From the NCBI RefSeq assembly GCF_019599265.1, contig NZ_JAHZTC010000018.1:1-64000 (forward strand): a stretch of DNA of 64,000 bases. Direction: 5' to 3'. This stretch comes from Pontibacter sp. HSC-14F20 (lineage in GTDB: Bacteria > Bacteroidota > Bacteroidia > Cytophagales > Hymenobacteraceae). The notes under the pieces were generated by a model. It worked only from the letters and a program-made list of their open reading frames with translations. It was not told the DNA's origin and ran no database searches. Of the stretch, positions 53,500 through 63,230 are shown piece by piece; the stretch's first letter is position 1; the number at the start of each line of letters is the position of its first letter. The translations under genes and the position numbers were made by a program.

Positions 53500-54915
53500 A
53501 TGCTCCGAAAGCTCCTGTCACATGCTGTTATCTACGGCTTGTCTGCTCAGATTCCCCGTCTGGCAGGCGTACTGGCCCTGCCGCTGATCACCCAGCACCT
53601 GACCACCATTGACTATGGGGTGGCAGGCGTAGTGACGGCCTATTACAGTGCGCTTATTATGCTGCAGTCGCTGGGCTTTACGGTGGTGATGGAAAATAGC
53701 TTTGCGCGGCATCCCAGCCGTTTCCAATGGATCTGGCGCCAACTCTATGGATTCCTGACCAGTTGGTCGCTCGTGTACGGCCTGCTCTGTATAGGGATAA
53801 TATATCTGGCGGTGCCTGCCGATGCGCAGGATAACCGATTGCTCATTGCGTTGCTTGTCGGGGCCCCTATGCTCTTTTTTGTTGTCACCGATTTGTTAGG
53901 GGGGATGTATTGTCTGCATACGCAGCAGCCTTTGCCTATTGCACTGCGTTCTTTTTTGATGGGAGGCGTGAACGTTGTCCTCACCATTTATTTTATTGCA
54001 GAACTGCAGATGGGGTATATGGGCTGGTTTTATGCCAGCACTATCTCGGCGGCGGTGGGCTTTGTGGTAAGTCTCTTTGTTATAGCCAGGCAGCGGCTCT
54101 GGCCTATCTTCAATTTTAAATGGTACCGGATCCGGCATAGTCTTAAAGTTTCGCTGCCGGCCGTGCCGCATGGCTTTTCTTTTTTTATGCTCGATACCTC
54201 TGATCGTCTTGTGCTGGATGTGGTAGGTATACCTGTCGGGCGGATCGGCCTTTATAATGTAGCTTCGAATTTCGGCATTTATTTCGCATCGGCCAGTAAT
54301 GCGGTCGTGAACTCGGCCACGCCCTTTTACATGAAGCTTTATGCGCAGACCAGAAGTATAGAAGCCGCGCTGCAGGCCCGTCAAATGACCTATACCTTGC
54401 AGGTGCTCTTTTTCGCGGCAACCTTTACCGGGAGCCTTTGGATGAAAGAGATTTTCGGTTTTCTGATCCGCAACGAAGAACTACAACAGGCTTACCCATT
54501 GGCCATTGTCATTCTGATGGGGTACAACTTCAGGCCGATGTACATGGCTGTGATTAACCTGCTCACCTTCCACGAAAGAACAAGTAAATTATGGCGCATC
54601 TCCACAGTAGCAGGAATAGGCAACATCTTGCTCAACCTGATTTTAGTGCCACTTTACGGCTTTCAAATGGCAGCCTATACCACTTTTGCGGCCCTGATGT
54701 ACATGGGCTATGCTGGCTTCTACTTAAAGGCATATAAAGAATTGACCCAGGTCCGCTACCATGCCATTTGGTGGCTGTTGGCCACTATCGTATTACTGGT
54801 ACTAGCCTATCAGATGCGGGAAGTGGAGGTATGGCAAAAAATTGCGATTACGCTTCTGAGCTTGAGCGCAGGTATAGTAGCTTTCTGGAAATATAGAAGC
54901 AAGGGGCAGGTTTAA
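53500..54915 (+). CDS. Oligosaccharide flippase family protein (MOP superfamily)
   Basis: 471 residues, about 12-14 hydrophobic spans. The start LLSHAVIYGLSAQIPRLAGVLALPLITQHLTTIDYGVAG is typical of Wzx/PST-type flippases, and GRIGLYNVASNFGIYF follows mid-protein. It would move a lipid-linked glycan across the inner membrane. No glycosyltransferase cluster surrounds it, so substrate is unknown. Confidence 0.88.
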   Translation: MLRKLLSHAVIYGLSAQIPRLAGVLALPLITQHLTTIDYGVAGVVTAYYSALIMLQSLGFTVVMENSFARHPSRFQWIWRQLYGFLTSWSLVYGLLCIGIIYLAVPADAQDNRLLIALLVGAPMLFFVVTDLLGGMYCLHTQQPLPIALRSFLMGGVNVVLTIYFIAELQMGYMGWFYASTISAAVGFVVSLFVIARQRLWPIFNFKWYRIRHSLKVSLPAVPHGFSFFMLDTSDRLVLDVVGIPVGRIGLYNVASNFGIYFASASNAVVNSATPFYMKLYAQTRSIEAALQARQMTYTLQVLFFAATFTGSLWMKEIFGFLIRNEELQQAYPLAIVILMGYNFRPMYMAVINLLTFHERTSKLWRISTVAGIGNILLNLILVPLYGFQMAAYTTFAALMYMGYAGFYLKAYKELTQVRYHAIWWLLATIVLLVLAYQMREVEVWQKIAITLLSLSAGIVAFWKYRSKGQV

Positions 54916-54945
54916 AAGGATTGTAGCTGTAGCTTCTGAATATTT

Positions 54946-54998
54946 TTAAGCAAAAAACCAGCAGCAAGGTATAGGCCCGCTGCTGGCTTTTTGCTTAA
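54946..54998. terminator. Bidirectional terminator with 20-bp stem
   Basis: Arms 54946-54965 and 54979-54998 with one mismatch; loop AAGGTATAGGCCC contains the window-wide word. It serves the flippase and the convergent alcohol dehydrogenase genes. Confidence 0.88.
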
Positions 54999-55010
54999 GT
55001 GGTCTCCAGA

Positions 55011-56174
55011 TTATGGCTTCAGTACTACCTTCAGACAGTTGTCTTCTTTTTTGTTGAAGATGTCGTACATGCGGGAGGCTTCTGCCAATGGTACGGTATG
55101 CGTAATGATGTCGTCCAGCTTCACCTTGCCTTCCTGCACCAACGAAATGAGGTGATCGATGTAGCGATGTACCCAGGCCTGACCACCTCGCAGGGTCAGA
55201 CCCTTGTCGAACCACTTGTAAAGCGGGAAATTGTCGTATGGCGAACCATAAACCCCAACCACAGTCACAGTACCCGCGCGTTTAACAGAGTCCATGCATT
55301 TTTCCAGTACTTTCATAGTGCCTTTCTCCATCTGCACTACGTTCATGGCTTTTTCGAGCATGGTGCGGTCGGCCTCCATACCTACGGCATCTACGCACAC
55401 ATCGGCACCATAGCCACCGGTCATATCACGTATCACCTGCACGGCATCTACTTCCGAAGCGTTTATTACTTCAGCATTTGCGGTGGAGCGGGCTTTTCCG
55501 AGGCGGTAAGGCTGTATATCTATACCTATTACCCGCTTGGCGCCTTGCAACCAGGCCGATTTCATGGCCATGATGCCAACCGGCCCGCAGCCCCAAACGG
55601 CTACTGTTTCACCGCCTTTCAATTGTGCCCAATCAATGGCTGCCCAGCCGGTCGGGAAAATATCAGTTAGAAAAAGTACTTGCTCATCGGTGAAGTTGTC
55701 CGGCACTTTGCGAGGGCCGTAGTCGGCGTAAGGTACGCGCACGTACTCCGCCTGCCCGCCATTATACCCTCCGTAAATGTCGGTATAGCCAAAAAGCGCT
55801 GCACCAACGCCTTTCATTAACGGTACTTCCCCTTCAGGGCCATAATTATCCGGGTTGGAGTTTTCGCAGTGCGTGGGCAGCTGCATGTTGCAGAAGTGGC
55901 AGGTACCGCACGAAATAGGGAAGGGCACCACCACACGGTCTCCTTTTTTCAGGTTTTTCACGTTGGTGCCAACTTCCTCGACAATGCCCATAAATTCGTG
56001 GCCCATCACCATATCGCGTAGCTGGGGTACCATGCCGTTGTAAATGTGCAGGTCGGAGCCGCAAATGGCCGTAGAAGTTACACGAAGTATACAGTCGCGG
56101 GCATCTTCTATCCTGGGGTCATCAATGGTCTCCACCTGAATGTCTTTCATTTTGTGGAATACTGCTGCTTTCAT
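55011..56174 (-). CDS. Zinc-dependent alcohol dehydrogenase
   Basis: 387 residues. Catalytic zinc ligands Cys38 (ICGSDLH) and His59-Glu60 (GHEFMG); structural zinc Cys89-92-95-103; Rossmann motif GCGPVG (195-200) with Asp218-type NAD selectivity (VIGIDI). The length and the insert after residue 103 resemble glutathione-independent formaldehyde dehydrogenase-like enzymes, but the aldehyde/alcohol substrate is not certain. Single gene. Confidence 0.93.
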   Translation of the reverse strand: MKAAVFHKMKDIQVETIDDPRIEDARDCILRVTSTAICGSDLHIYNGMVPQLRDMVMGHEFMGIVEEVGTNVKNLKKGDRVVVPFPISCGTCHFCNMQLPTHCENSNPDNYGPEGEVPLMKGVGAALFGYTDIYGGYNGGQAEYVRVPYADYGPRKVPDNFTDEQVLFLTDIFPTGWAAIDWAQLKGGETVAVWGCGPVGIMAMKSAWLQGAKRVIGIDIQPYRLGKARSTANAEVINASEVDAVQVIRDMTGGYGADVCVDAVGMEADRTMLEKAMNVVQMEKGTMKVLEKCMDSVKRAGTVTVVGVYGSPYDNFPLYKWFDKGLTLRGGQAWVHRYIDHLISLVQEGKVKLDDIITHTVPLAEASRMYDIFNKKEDNCLKVVLKP

Positions 56175-56317
56175 AGTTTATTTTTTAGGTTTTCGTATCA
56201 GCTTCTAAAAGCTTTTGTATTTTTCAGTACTTCAGTTAACGGCAAGCAGTAGAGGCGGGTTATTTCAGAAAGCGTGTGCTGGCTGTGCTAAGTTGTTGTG
56301 ATTTAAATCTATACCAC

Positions 56318-57196
56318 ATGCAAACTCAGGCTTCTTATACTTTCTCGTTTTTAAGCGAACACGATGTTCCTGCACTTTACAATACCTTCGTGGCCGCTTT
56401 TGCCGACTACATCATCCCGATTAAAGTAAGCAGGGAGGAATTTGCTATGAAATTTAAGCGGGAAGGAGTGGAGCCCACCTTTTGCGTAGGTGCTTACCTC
56501 GGCGGGCAGTTGGTAGGCTTTATACTGACAGGATTGGGGGAATGGCAGGGCAAACCTACTGCTTACAACGCGGGCACTGGCGTTATACCTGGGCACCGGG
56601 GGCATCAGCTTACAAAGCGACTTTATAATTTTCTGTTACCTAAATTGCGCGAAAGTGGTATTGAGCAATGTTTGCTGGAGGTTATTGAACGCAATGCAGC
56701 TGCTTTTAAGGTATACCGTTCTATTGGTTTTGAAGTAACCCGTGCGCTGGACTGCTATAGGAGTCCGGTTGGTGAATTACTGTTGTCAAGCGAAGAGCCG
56801 GAGCCGGTTTTGGAAATTAAACAGGCAGCCAAACCTGATTGGAGCGCCTACGCCACTTTCTGTGATAACAGGCCAGCCTGGCAAAATACCGGAGAGGCTT
56901 TTCGTCGAAGTACTGACCAGAAAAAATTGCTGGAAGCTTATGCAGAGGAACAATTGGTGGGTTATGTGGCTTTCTTTCCGCGTACAGGCGCTATTGTCCA
57001 GCTGGCGGTGCAGCAAGGAAGCCGTAACCAAGGTATCGCCAAGGTGCTACTGAAAGAAGCGATAAAACAAATACAGGCGCCTGCCCTCATGATGCTAAAC
57101 TTAGATCATACAAGCACCACACTGGCTGCTTTTTCAGAGCGGATTCATCTCAGGCACTTTCTGACACAGCACGAAATGCTCCTGCCATTGCAATAG
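56318..57196 (+). CDS. GNAT family N-acetyltransferase, possible tandem domain
   Basis: 292 residues from ATG 56318. First GNAT domain about 8-145 (GVIPGHRGHQLTKRLYNFLLP is the acetyl-CoA loop; LEVIERNAAAFKVYRSIGFE follows). A second, weaker GNAT-like part spans about 170-292 (VGYVAFFPRTGAIVQLAVQQGSRNQGIAKVLLKEAI). Acceptor substrate unknown. Confidence 0.87.
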   Translation: MQTQASYTFSFLSEHDVPALYNTFVAAFADYIIPIKVSREEFAMKFKREGVEPTFCVGAYLGGQLVGFILTGLGEWQGKPTAYNAGTGVIPGHRGHQLTKRLYNFLLPKLRESGIEQCLLEVIERNAAAFKVYRSIGFEVTRALDCYRSPVGELLLSSEEPEPVLEIKQAAKPDWSAYATFCDNRPAWQNTGEAFRRSTDQKKLLEAYAEEQLVGYVAFFPRTGAIVQLAVQQGSRNQGIAKVLLKEAIKQIQAPALMMLNLDHTSTTLAAFSERIHLRHFLTQHEMLLPLQ

Positions 57197-57280
57197 GTAT
57201 GGCTATACCCTTTTATCTCCCTAATTTGCAGCTTAATTTTTCATTACCAGAGCTTTCATGCTCTTCAAAAACTTAACGAT

Positions 57281-57610
57281 ATGAGTACTGCGTGGTTTTA
57301 CCTGATATTGGCAGGTATATGTGAAATTGGATGGGCCTTTGGTCTGAAATACAGCGAAGGCTTTACAAAACCTTTGGTGAGTATAGTAACGGTCATCGTG
57401 ATGATACTGAGTTTTATACTGCTGTCTCAGGCCATGAAAACACTGCCGCTTGGTACCGCTTATGCTATCTGGACAGGTATAGGCGCTGCCGGTACTGCTT
57501 TATTAGGTATGTTTTTCCTGAACGAGCCCAAAGACCTGATGCGGATACTTTGTCTGGTGATGATCGTGGCTGGTGTAGTGGGGTTGAAATTCTTTGCCGA
57601 AAGCAATTAA
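57281..57610 (+). CDS. SMR family exporter, SugE/Gdx-like (guanidinium)
   Basis: 109 residues, four membrane spans. Key Glu in LAGICEIGWAFGLKYSEGF, and LPLGTAYAIWTGIGAAGTALLG, match the SugE/Gdx subgroup, whose members export guanidinium, rather than EmrE multidrug pumps. No guanidine riboswitch is visible upstream. Its stop TAA shares bases with the stop of the convergent gene. Confidence 0.88.
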   Translation: MSTAWFYLILAGICEIGWAFGLKYSEGFTKPLVSIVTVIVMILSFILLSQAMKTLPLGTAYAIWTGIGAAGTALLGMFFLNEPKDLMRILCLVMIVAGVVGLKFFAESN

Positions 57611-58446
57611 CGCCTCAGATGGAACACCTCGGCTTGCTCTTTGGTGAACAGGTATAGCGTATTGCTGCTGATCAGGGCAGAGAGGTAATTTTTGTCGGCC
57701 GGCAGGGGAAGGGTGCGCTCCTGCAGTTTGTACAGGTCGAAAAAGTGCAGCACATTATCTTTCACGAAGTATAGCTCATTTCCTTTAAAAGCGATGTAAG
57801 ACACACCCGTGAAAGGCAGCCTTTTCTTATAGTTGCCCAGATTGTCAAATACATAAATACCGCCGTTGTAATCCAGCAGGTATACCATGTTCTGATATTC
57901 CCGAATAAACCGTACATCAAAGCGGGCTTTGTCAAGAATGAGGTTGAGCGGAGTTTCGATGATGGGTTTCTGGTAGCGGAGGTCCAGTTTGCTGAGTGTG
58001 AAGTCTGATTCGTTGAAAAGCCAGAAGCTATCGTCGGAGGTGAGAGTAGCGGCCTGCACATTACCCATGTAACCCAAGTCTGTCAGGCGTGTGTTGGCGA
58101 TGGGGCGCATAAAACGATCGAGCAATATGAGCTCCTGCCGGTCTTCGTAAAAGAGAAAGACCTTCATCGGATTCCAGGCTTCAACAGCTGTAATACGACC
58201 ACGACTTGGCGGCGAAAAAGTGTTGACAGGCTTGCCCAGTGTGTCGAGCACAAACAGATTCTGGCCCGTATCCATCAGGTATACGCTGCCGTTTCGGGCA
58301 ATCGAAACAGTGGCAGGAGAGGAGATGGCAAAGCTGTGGCTAAAAGTGAGCGTAACCGATGAGTCGGGCTGCTGCGCGGATGCAGGTATAGCCAACACCG
58401 CTAGAAGCAGGTATAGCGCTGCGCTCAGGTATAGCCTATTTTTCAA
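57607..58446 (-). CDS. Exported beta-propeller-like protein, unknown
   Basis: 279 residues from a TTG start at 58446; earlier in-frame ATGs lie within the upstream gene and precede no signal peptide, while this start gives KNRLYLSAALYLLLAVLAIPASAQ, a good signal peptide. The rest has repeating VYLMDTGQNLFVLDTLG, GIYVFDNLGNYKKRL and LYFVKDNVLHFFDL segments like an NHL/propeller. It overlaps the LpxH-like gene by 11 bases, so the two are coupled. Function unknown. Confidence 0.8.
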   Translation of the reverse strand: MKNRLYLSAALYLLLAVLAIPASAQQPDSSVTLTFSHSFAISSPATVSIARNGSVYLMDTGQNLFVLDTLGKPVNTFSPPSRGRITAVEAWNPMKVFLFYEDRQELILLDRFMRPIANTRLTDLGYMGNVQAATLTSDDSFWLFNESDFTLSKLDLRYQKPIIETPLNLILDKARFDVRFIREYQNMVYLLDYNGGIYVFDNLGNYKKRLPFTGVSYIAFKGNELYFVKDNVLHFFDLYKLQERTLPLPADKNYLSALISSNTLYLFTKEQAEVFHLRR

Positions 58447-59206
58447 AATACTCCAGTTTAAGGTCCGTACCGTCATATACGCCGTAAGAGCAAAAATTGA
58501 CCCATTCTCCCAGGTTGACATACCTGCTGTTGCCATTAACCGGCATGTCGAGGGGCAGGTGGCGGTGGCCAAACACGTAGAAATCGTGATGCTGTTCGTT
58601 TTCCACTTTTTTGCAGTACTGCATCAGCCATTCTTCTTCGCCAAAAAACTTCTCGTCATCATTGGTGTTGCTGATGCGGCTTCTGCGCGACCACATATTG
58701 GCGATGCCTATACCTGCATTGGGGTGCAGCCAGCCAAATAGCCACTGACAGGCTTTGTTATTGAACACTTTCTTGAGCACTTTGTAGGTATGGTCGCCCG
58801 GGCCAAGGCCATCGCCGTGCCCGATATAGAATTTGTGACCGCCAAGGTTCGTAGAAATCGGCTCCCGGATAATGGGAATGTTGAGTTCTTCAGGGAAGTA
58901 ATCGAACATCCACATATCGTGGTTCCCCGTGAAAAAAAGCACCGGTATACCTGCATCAGTCAGTTCGGCCAGTTTGCCTTGCAATCGGATAAAGCCTTTA
59001 GGGATAGCATGCCGGTACTCGAACCAGAAATCAAATATGTCGCCTAGCAGCAGGATAGCCGCTGCGTCACGCTTCACGGTGTCGAGCCAGCGTACGATCT
59101 TTTTCTCACGGGCAAGGCTCTGCTCGGCGTTGGGCACACCCAGATGAAAATCAGAGGCGAAATATATTTTCTGGCCGGGAGCCAGTTCGTCAATGCGGAA
59201 GGTCAT
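58436..59206 (-). CDS. UDP-2,3-diacylglucosamine diphosphatase (LpxH-like)
   Basis: 256 residues. Metallophosphoesterase motifs in order: SDFHLG (18-23), LGDIFDFW, TGNHD, GHGD and GHRH. The size and the insertion with RLQGKLAEL and WLFGWLHPNAG fit LpxH/LpxH2 rather than LpxG/LpxI. It would remove UMP from UDP-diacylglucosamine in lipid A synthesis at the inner membrane. It overlaps the LUD gene by 17 bases. Confidence 0.9.
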   Translation of the reverse strand: MTFRIDELAPGQKIYFASDFHLGVPNAEQSLAREKKIVRWLDTVKRDAAAILLLGDIFDFWFEYRHAIPKGFIRLQGKLAELTDAGIPVLFFTGNHDMWMFDYFPEELNIPIIREPISTNLGGHKFYIGHGDGLGPGDHTYKVLKKVFNNKACQWLFGWLHPNAGIGIANMWSRRSRISNTNDDEKFFGEEEWLMQYCKKVENEQHHDFYVFGHRHLPLDMPVNGNSRYVNLGEWVNFCSYGVYDGTDLKLEYFEK

Positions 59207-59840
59207 CTATCAGAAAAAGTACTAACTGTTTTGGGCCATGAGCGCCCATTACCAATGTTTTTTCGATATCGGCCGTGCGGCTCGGGCCACTCACCAGCGA
59301 TACCATGGAGGGGAAATTTTCTTTATACTTGTCGCGCACCCGCTGCAGACCGTCTTTGATGTCAGGTACCAATTGGCTGGCTTTTGCCACAATCATGTGC
59401 GTTTCCGGATAAATGCTGAGGCGCCTGCCACCGGCATTACCAGAACTCACCAAGATGCTGCCGGTTCTTGTTATAAGTGCTTCGCAGGTAGTGAGGCTAG
59501 CCTGGGCCTTTTGTATAAAATCCTCTTCCGTAGAGGTGAAATCTATACCTGCCTGGTAGAGAATGTTCTGCAAGTTAGGTTCCCAAACGTGCAGGAACTC
59601 GATCTGTTGCTCTCTTTTTAAATTGAAAAGCTGATCGAAAAAGTCCTCCTCATCTTCGCAGTATACAAACAGGCCACTGTTGGCAATAAAAGCTTGCGCA
59701 AAGGCAATAGAATGATCCTCTGCTAGTGGTTGGTGCAGCGGTGAGCTGAAGTCGGGGGTGGGAGGCAGAAAAGGCGCTGACTTAGCCAGCGCCTCTCTAA
59801 CTCTTCTTAATACAATTTCTTTCGATTTTGCTTCGTACAT
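59190..59840 (-). CDS. LUD (LutC/YkgG-like) domain protein
   Basis: 216 residues. CEALITRTGSILVSSGNAGGRRLSIYPETHMIVAKASQLVPDI and SLVSGPSRTADIEKTLVMGAHGPKQLVLFLIDD are the LUD signatures. LutC works with LutA and LutB in lactate oxidation, but those genes are absent here. Instead it lies 12 bases after ftsH, an arrangement I recall from other Cytophagales, so the role may be different. Confidence 0.9.
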   Translation of the reverse strand: MYEAKSKEIVLRRVREALAKSAPFLPPTPDFSSPLHQPLAEDHSIAFAQAFIANSGLFVYCEDEEDFFDQLFNLKREQQIEFLHVWEPNLQNILYQAGIDFTSTEEDFIQKAQASLTTCEALITRTGSILVSSGNAGGRRLSIYPETHMIVAKASQLVPDIKDGLQRVRDKYKENFPSMVSLVSGPSRTADIEKTLVMGAHGPKQLVLFLIDDLPH

Positions 59841-59852
59841 GCTCGGAGTTTA

Positions 59853-61985
59853 TCAAGCAGTTCTGCTGTTGATGGTATCGTTCGGGTCAGCAGGTGCATC
59901 GTTTTGCAGCGGAGTACCTGGCACGCTTCCGTTGCCATTTTGCTCCGGGTGCTCTGACTGTCCAACTTCGATCGGATGCTTCTCCTGGTTTACTTCGCTT
60001 TTTGTTTTGCTGCGGTCCGTTCCGGCAGTGTGTGCCTGGTAGGTCGTCAGCGCATCAAAAGGTCGTTTGCCAACCAGTCGCTCTAGATCACTCTGGAACA
60101 GAATTTCCTTTTGCAACAGCTCCTGCGCTACTATCTCTAACTCTCTTGCCTTGTCCGTTAGCAACTCTTTGGTGCGTATGTAGGCAGTTTCAATAATGTT
60201 GCGTACCTCGTTGTCAATCGTTTCGGCGGTAGCTTCAGAGTAAGGCTTATTAAAGGCCATATCCGTCTGCTTCGAATCGTAGAACGATACATTGCCGATC
60301 TTCGAGTTCATGCCATACATTGTCACGATGCTGTAAGCCATTTTGGTAATTCGCTCCAGGTCACTCAAAGCACCTGTCGAGATCTTGCCAAACACGAGCT
60401 CTTCAGCGGCACGTCCACCAAGGGCCATGCACATCTCGTCGATCAACTGTTCTGTGGTATACAGGAACTGCTCTTTTGGCAAGTACTGCGCATACCCCAG
60501 CGCGGCAACACCACGTGGAACAATACTCACTTTTACCAATGGATCGGCGTGCTCCAGGAACCAGCCGGCAATGGCGTGACCCGCTTCGTGGTAGGCTACA
60601 ATTTTCTTTTCTTCCGGAGAAATGATCTTGTTCTTTTTCTCCAGACCACCGATCACACGGTCAATGGCATCATTGAAGTCTTGTTGGTCTACTGCCTTCT
60701 TATTGCGGCGAGCGGCGATCAGAGCAGCTTCGTTACATACGTTGGCAATCTCGGCACCGGCAAAACCAGGTGTCTGAGCAGCCAGCTTACGGGCATCTAC
60801 ATCAGCAGACAGGGTAAGTGGCTTCAAGTGCACATCAAATATTTCGGTACGGCCATTAATGTCTGGTTTGTCGATACTTATCTGACGGTCAAAACGACCC
60901 GGACGAAGCAGAGCTGAGTCGAGTGTGTCAGGGCGGTTAGTCGCTGCCAGGATGATTACACCTGAGTCAGTGGCAAAACCATCCATTTCTACAAGCAGAG
61001 AGTTCAGTGTATTCTCACGTTCGTCGTTACCACCTGGCGTAGCGCCACGGCTACGGTGACGGCCAATCGCGTCAATCTCGTCAATGAAGATGATACAAGG
61101 CGCTTTGGCTTTTGCCTGCTTGAACAGGTCACGCACACGGGCGGCACCCACACCTACGAACATCTCTACAAAGTCAGATCCTGACAGTGAGAAGAATGGT
61201 ACGTCGGCTTCACCGGCTACTGCTTTCGCAAGTAAGGTTTTACCTGTACCCGGAGGGCCTACCAGGAGAGCACCTTTCGGTATCTTACCACCCAGGATCG
61301 TGAATTTGCTAGGGTTCTTGAGGAACTCAACAATCTCCTGGATCTCTTCTTTTGCTTCTTCCAAGCCGGCCACGTCCTTAAACGTAATCTTAACCTTGTT
61401 TTCAGCATCGAACAGGGCAGCTTTTGACTTGCCGATGTTAAAGATCTGACCACCTGCGCCACCCGCTGTTACGCGGCGCATCAGGAACCAGAAACCAAAC
61501 AGTAACAGGATCAGGAAACCCCACTGGAAGAAGAAATCAGCGAAGCCTGTACGTGTCTCAATGGTATAAGGGACACGGTTCTCGCGCGGAATTTCTGCCT
61601 GCAGCTTTTCGTAATCTTCTTTAAAAGATTCTGCCGTGATGATGGTGAAGTGGTAGTGCGGACCTTGGTCCATACTGCCTAGGGTGCCACGGCTGGACAG
61701 CTCGCGGCTATACTTCTCATTCTGCAGGGCTTCATCCTTCAGGTATACCTCCACGATCTTGCCGTTCACGATGGTCAGTTTTTGCACATCGTTGCTGAGC
61801 AGCATTTCCTCGAAGGTCTGCTGGGTGGTTTCTACAGAGGCGTTGCTCTTGTTAAGCCAGGTAAGTCCGAAAATAAGCAGGATGAGCACCGCCAGCATCC
61901 ACAACTGCATAGTTGGCCGTGGGGGCGTCGGGGGGATCATCGGCTTTTTCTTTTTATTATTCCCTTTATTATTTTTTTCAGCCAT
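59853..61985 (-). CDS. ftsH: ATP-dependent zinc metalloprotease FtsH
   Basis: 710 residues. Two membrane spans (about 27-44 and 152-169) flank a periplasmic part. AAA module: Walker A GPPGTGKT (243-250), Walker B IDEID (301-305), second region of homology RPGRFDRQI. Protease zinc motif HEAGH (466-470). It degrades membrane proteins and regulates lipid A synthesis in other bacteria. The C-terminus is a polar disordered tail. Confidence 0.98.
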   Translation of the reverse strand: MAEKNNKGNNKKKKPMIPPTPPRPTMQLWMLAVLILLIFGLTWLNKSNASVETTQQTFEEMLLSNDVQKLTIVNGKIVEVYLKDEALQNEKYSRELSSRGTLGSMDQGPHYHFTIITAESFKEDYEKLQAEIPRENRVPYTIETRTGFADFFFQWGFLILLLFGFWFLMRRVTAGGAGGQIFNIGKSKAALFDAENKVKITFKDVAGLEEAKEEIQEIVEFLKNPSKFTILGGKIPKGALLVGPPGTGKTLLAKAVAGEADVPFFSLSGSDFVEMFVGVGAARVRDLFKQAKAKAPCIIFIDEIDAIGRHRSRGATPGGNDERENTLNSLLVEMDGFATDSGVIILAATNRPDTLDSALLRPGRFDRQISIDKPDINGRTEIFDVHLKPLTLSADVDARKLAAQTPGFAGAEIANVCNEAALIAARRNKKAVDQQDFNDAIDRVIGGLEKKNKIISPEEKKIVAYHEAGHAIAGWFLEHADPLVKVSIVPRGVAALGYAQYLPKEQFLYTTEQLIDEMCMALGGRAAEELVFGKISTGALSDLERITKMAYSIVTMYGMNSKIGNVSFYDSKQTDMAFNKPYSEATAETIDNEVRNIIETAYIRTKELLTDKARELEIVAQELLQKEILFQSDLERLVGKRPFDALTTYQAHTAGTDRSKTKSEVNQEKHPIEVGQSEHPEQNGNGSVPGTPLQNDAPADPNDTINSRTA

Positions 61986-62056
61986 GAATATGTTGTTTCA
62001 GGATAAATGAAATACAGAGAGCCGTCCCGTTTTGTTTTAGGAACTCTCTGCTAAGC

Positions 62057-62431
62057 TTAGGCATCTTCTATACGGCGGATGCCTGCATCGCCCCACAATT
62101 CCTCCAGCGCGTAAAACTCGCGTTTATCTTTCAAAAACACATGCGCTACCACATCTACGTAGTCAAGCAGGACCCACTCCTTGTTGGTGCGGCCCTCGCT
62201 TTGCCAGGGGTTCTGACGAGTGGCTTTGTATATTTCTTCTTCGATAGACGATGCGATAGCATCCAGCTGTGAGTCGGATGATGCAGATGCGATTACAAAG
62301 TAATCAGATACGGCATTTTTGAGGGACTTCAGGTTAAGAACGACGATATCGTACGCTTTCTTTTCCTGCATGCCTTTTACTACAAGCTCTGCCAATATGT
62401 CTGAATTGGCCTCAGCCTTGGTTTCTTTCAT
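62057..62431 (-). CDS. rsfS: Ribosomal silencing factor RsfS
   Basis: 124 residues. AYDIVVLNLKSLKNAVSDYFVIASASSDSQLDAIASSIEEEI and WVLLDYVDVVAHVFLKDKREFYALEELWGDA are the RsfS/Iojap signatures. It binds L14 and blocks subunit joining when nutrients are low. First gene of the rsfS-ftsH-LUD-lpxH-like run. Confidence 0.96.
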   Translation of the reverse strand: MKETKAEANSDILAELVVKGMQEKKAYDIVVLNLKSLKNAVSDYFVIASASSDSQLDAIASSIEEEIYKATRQNPWQSEGRTNKEWVLLDYVDVVAHVFLKDKREFYALEELWGDAGIRRIEDA

Positions 62432-62441
62432 TTGTACTACT

Positions 62442-62462
62442 TAATTTTGATTTACAAAAGTA
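62442..62462. promoter_or_regulatory. Overlapping divergent -7 elements
   Basis: TAATTTTG at 62442-62449 (plus, for birA) and CAAAAGTA at 62455-62462 (TACTTTTG on the minus strand, for rsfS). The two promoters face each other within 49 bases, so they may compete. Confidence 0.6.
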
Positions 62463-62480
62463 CTAAATTCTGTTTAATGT

Positions 62481-63230
62481 ATGGTGCCTAATACGCTGTT
62501 TATGGGCCAGCAGCTGTTTTTTCTGCCGGTTTGTAAATCCACCAACTCAGAGGCTCAGCAGCTACTCCTCAAAAATGAAGCCACAGAGGGTTGTGTGGTG
62601 CTAACTGACGAGCAGACCCAGGGTCGCGGTCAGCGGGGTAATACCTGGGAGGCAGCTCCCGGCAAAAACATCACACTTTCTGTAATTCTGTCACCCGTTT
62701 TTCTGGCTGTCAGGCACCAGTTTCACCTCAATATGGCGATTTCGCTGGCGGTGCTTGACCTGTTACGCGAACAGGGGCTGGAGCAGGCTCGTGTTAAATG
62801 GCCCAACGACCTATACTTCGAGGACAGGAAGCTTGGCGGGATTCTGATGGAAAACACAGTTACCAGTCAATCCATACAACACAGTATAGTGGGGATTGGT
62901 TTAAACGTAAATCAGCTTCATTTCGGAATCGGCACAGCCACTTCGCTGGCAGCCGAGGTAGGTACGCAACTCGACGTGAAAAGATTGGTGAACAGGCTGC
63001 TCGAACTGCTCGAAAAACGCTACTTAGAGCTGCGCAGTGGAAAAATTGACAAGCTCAAGTATGAATACCTGCAGGCGCTTTTCCGCTACCAGGAAGAACA
63101 CGGGTATCAGATTGGATTGGAAACGGTGCAGGGCCGGATTATGGGAGTGGACGAAGACGGCAGGCTGGCTCTAGAAATTGAGGGCGAGTTGCGCTACTTC
63201 GGTTTTAAAGAAATCGCTTACCTTATTTGA
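62481..63230 (+). CDS. birA: Biotin-[acetyl-CoA-carboxylase] ligase
   Basis: 249 residues, ligase-only form without the DNA-binding domain. TDEQTQGRGQRGNTWEA (ATP/biotin loop), ARVKWPNDLYFEDRKLGGILMEN and VGIGLNVN are family signatures; a C-terminal SH3-like part closes it. It biotinylates acetyl-CoA carboxylase. It overlaps the convergent yceI gene by eight bases. Confidence 0.95.
   Translation: MVPNTLFMGQQLFFLPVCKSTNSEAQQLLLKNEATEGCVVLTDEQTQGRGQRGNTWEAAPGKNITLSVILSPVFLAVRHQFHLNMAISLAVLDLLREQGLEQARVKWPNDLYFEDRKLGGILMENTVTSQSIQHSIVGIGLNVNQLHFGIGTATSLAAEVGTQLDVKRLVNRLLELLEKRYLELRSGKIDKLKYEYLQALFRYQEEHGYQIGLETVQGRIMGVDEDGRLALEIEGELRYFGFKEIAYLI

Noticed and set aside
59190..59840. Lactate utilisation operon lutABC
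   Set aside because: Only the LUD protein is present; lutA and lutB are absent and the gene sits behind ftsH.
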